DNA of 5,759 nucleotides from Clostridiaceae bacterium (GTDB taxonomy: Bacteria; Bacillota; Clostridia; Saccharofermentanales; UBA5734), in the NCBI GenBank assembly GCA_012511525.1, contig JAAZFW010000229.1:1-5759 (forward strand), written 5' to 3'. Made by a program: the position numbers and the translations under genes. The notes beneath the pieces are model-generated. The model saw only the letters and a program-made list of their open reading frames with translations, ran no database searches and was not told where the DNA came from. Shown piece by piece: positions 4,825 through 5,759 of this stretch (position 1 is its first letter; every line of letters starts with the position of its first letter).

Positions 4825-5759
4825 TCAGCCCAGCTTGTTCAACTGGTCCTGGTAAGCCGCGTATTCGGCTGCGGGCAGCGGCGCAAAACCATTGTTGCCA
4901 GCCAGCTTGGCCGCACCTTGTGTGCTGACGATGTACTTGGCAAAATCGAGCACCTGGGGCTTTTCCTTAGCATAGCGCACGTTCAGGTAGGTAAAGACAG
5001 GCCGCGTGAAGCCGGCGTAGGGCAAGGTTTCCCCGATGGTCTCCAGGGTCGGTGCGACCGGTCCCGAGCCGAAGTCGACCGAGACGGCCGTCAGTTTGTC
5101 CTGGTTGCTGACATAATAGCCGAAGCCGAAGAAAGCGATGGCATACTTATCCTGGGAGACCAGGTCGACCAGGGTGGCGTATTCCTGCTGCAAGTTGACG
5201 GTTTTGACCAGATCCTTCTTGTCCAGGATATTCTCGTAGAAGAACTCGTACGTGCCGTGATTTTCGTTCGGACCGTAGAACTGAACCGGTTCAGACGGCC
5301 AGCCGTCCCGAATGTCCGACCAGAGCACATTGTCATCTGCATGATACGTGCCGGACAAAAACGCGCTGACGATCTCGTCACGTGTCATCGACACGGCCCA
5401 GTCGTTCTCCTTGTTGATCACAAAGGTCAAACCGTCCAGGGCAAGCTTGAATTCATAAACATCCTCGCCGAATACCAGACCCTTGTCTGCCAGCTGGGCG
5501 ATCTCCTCGTCCTTGATTTTGCGCGAGGCGTCGGAGAAATCCGTTTCGCCCGGGATAAATTTCTTAAAGCCTGCGCTGGAGCCGGCGCGTCCGACCTGGA
5601 CGTCGACATCCGGCTGTTCCGATGTCATGTACTGCTCGGCGATGTGGGCCATCAGGGGGAACACCGTTCCCGACCCGTCGACGATGACCTTGCCGCTAAG
5701 ACCGGTCGCCGTCGTTGTGGTCTCTTGCTGATCCGCGCAGGCCGCCGCGGTTGCGATCA
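4825..5759 (-). CDS. pstS: PstS, phosphate-binding lipoprotein (N-terminus cut by window edge)
   Basis: Extracytoplasmic substrate-binding protein that hands phosphate to PstCAB. The reading frame stays open to the right edge, so the start codon and most of the signal peptide are outside; 310 residues are visible. The first seven visible residues, IATAAAC, look like the end of a lipoprotein signal with the lipidated Cys at visible residue 7. It is followed by a Thr-rich tether and mature sequence beginning at KVIVDGSGTVFP. Ligand-site motifs of the PBP-like family are present: DGSGT (27-31), GRAGSSAGFKKF (56-67) and ETDFSDASRKIK (71-82). A later loop, about visible residues 162-169, reads GPNENHGT where the family usually has a DSGT-type sequence. 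The C-terminal NNGFAPLP is typical. As the first visible gene of the operon it probably has a Pho-controlled promoter beyond the window. Confidence 0.95.
   Translation of the reverse strand, partial: IATAAACADQQETTTTATGLSGKVIVDGSGTVFPLMAHIAEQYMTSEQPDVDVQVGRAGSSAGFKKFIPGETDFSDASRKIKDEEIAQLADKGLVFGEDVYEFKLALDGLTFVINKENDWAVSMTRDEIVSAFLSGTYHADDNVLWSDIRDGWPSEPVQFYGPNENHGTYEFFYENILDKKDLVKTVNLQQEYATLVDLVSQDKYAIAFFGFGYYVSNQDKLTAVSVDFGSGPVAPTLETIGETLPYAGFTRPVFTYLNVRYAKEKPQVLDFAKYIVSTQGAAKLAGNNGFAPLPAAEYAAYQDQLNKLG

Overview
The window carries one minus-strand phosphate-uptake and phosphate-signalling operon. In transcription order (right to left) it reads pstS (5' end cut by the window edge), pstC, pstA, a small Smr-domain gene, pstB, phoU, phoB, and apparently the first codons of phoR at the left edge. 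No credible gene lies on the plus strand, and no stretch over 300 bases lacks a gene. The largest gaps are 163 bp between pstS and pstC, 115 bp between the Smr gene and pstB, and 87 bp between pstA and the Smr gene.

The DNA is GC-rich. PstS is a predicted lipoprotein (Cys after a short Ala-rich stretch, then a Thr-rich linker), which fits a cell with a Gram-positive-type envelope. The Shine-Dalgarno sites, the compact pst-phoU-phoB(-phoR) layout and the stand-alone Smr protein suggest a GC-rich Bacillota, probably Clostridia-like. This is an inference from protein style and not a secure assignment; a Chloroflexota-type host is not excluded.

The genes form a closed circuit. PstS captures extracellular phosphate, PstC and PstA form the membrane channel, PstB supplies ATP hydrolysis, PhoU reports transporter state, and PhoB (with its kinase PhoR) controls Pho-regulon transcription. 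Tight spacing at pstC-pstA (16 bp), pstB-phoU (29 bp), phoU-phoB (19 bp) and phoB-phoR (1 bp) indicates co-transcription and translational coupling.

The unusual part is around the Smr gene, which splits pstA from pstB. The gap upstream of it holds a good sigma-A-like promoter whose -10 and start region lie inside a perfect 8-bp inverted repeat, a classic operator position. The gap downstream of it holds two TT(T/A)ACA-type repeats exactly 11 bp apart, like PhoP/PhoB boxes, followed by a -10-like element. pstB-phoU-phoB may therefore have its own phosphate-responsive promoter. A nested GC-rich RNA structure between pstS and pstC could make pstS transcript more abundant than the channel genes. 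The Smr protein appears to lack the usual D-x-H catalytic motif, and PstS has Asn-His where Asp-Ser is usual in a phosphate-binding loop.
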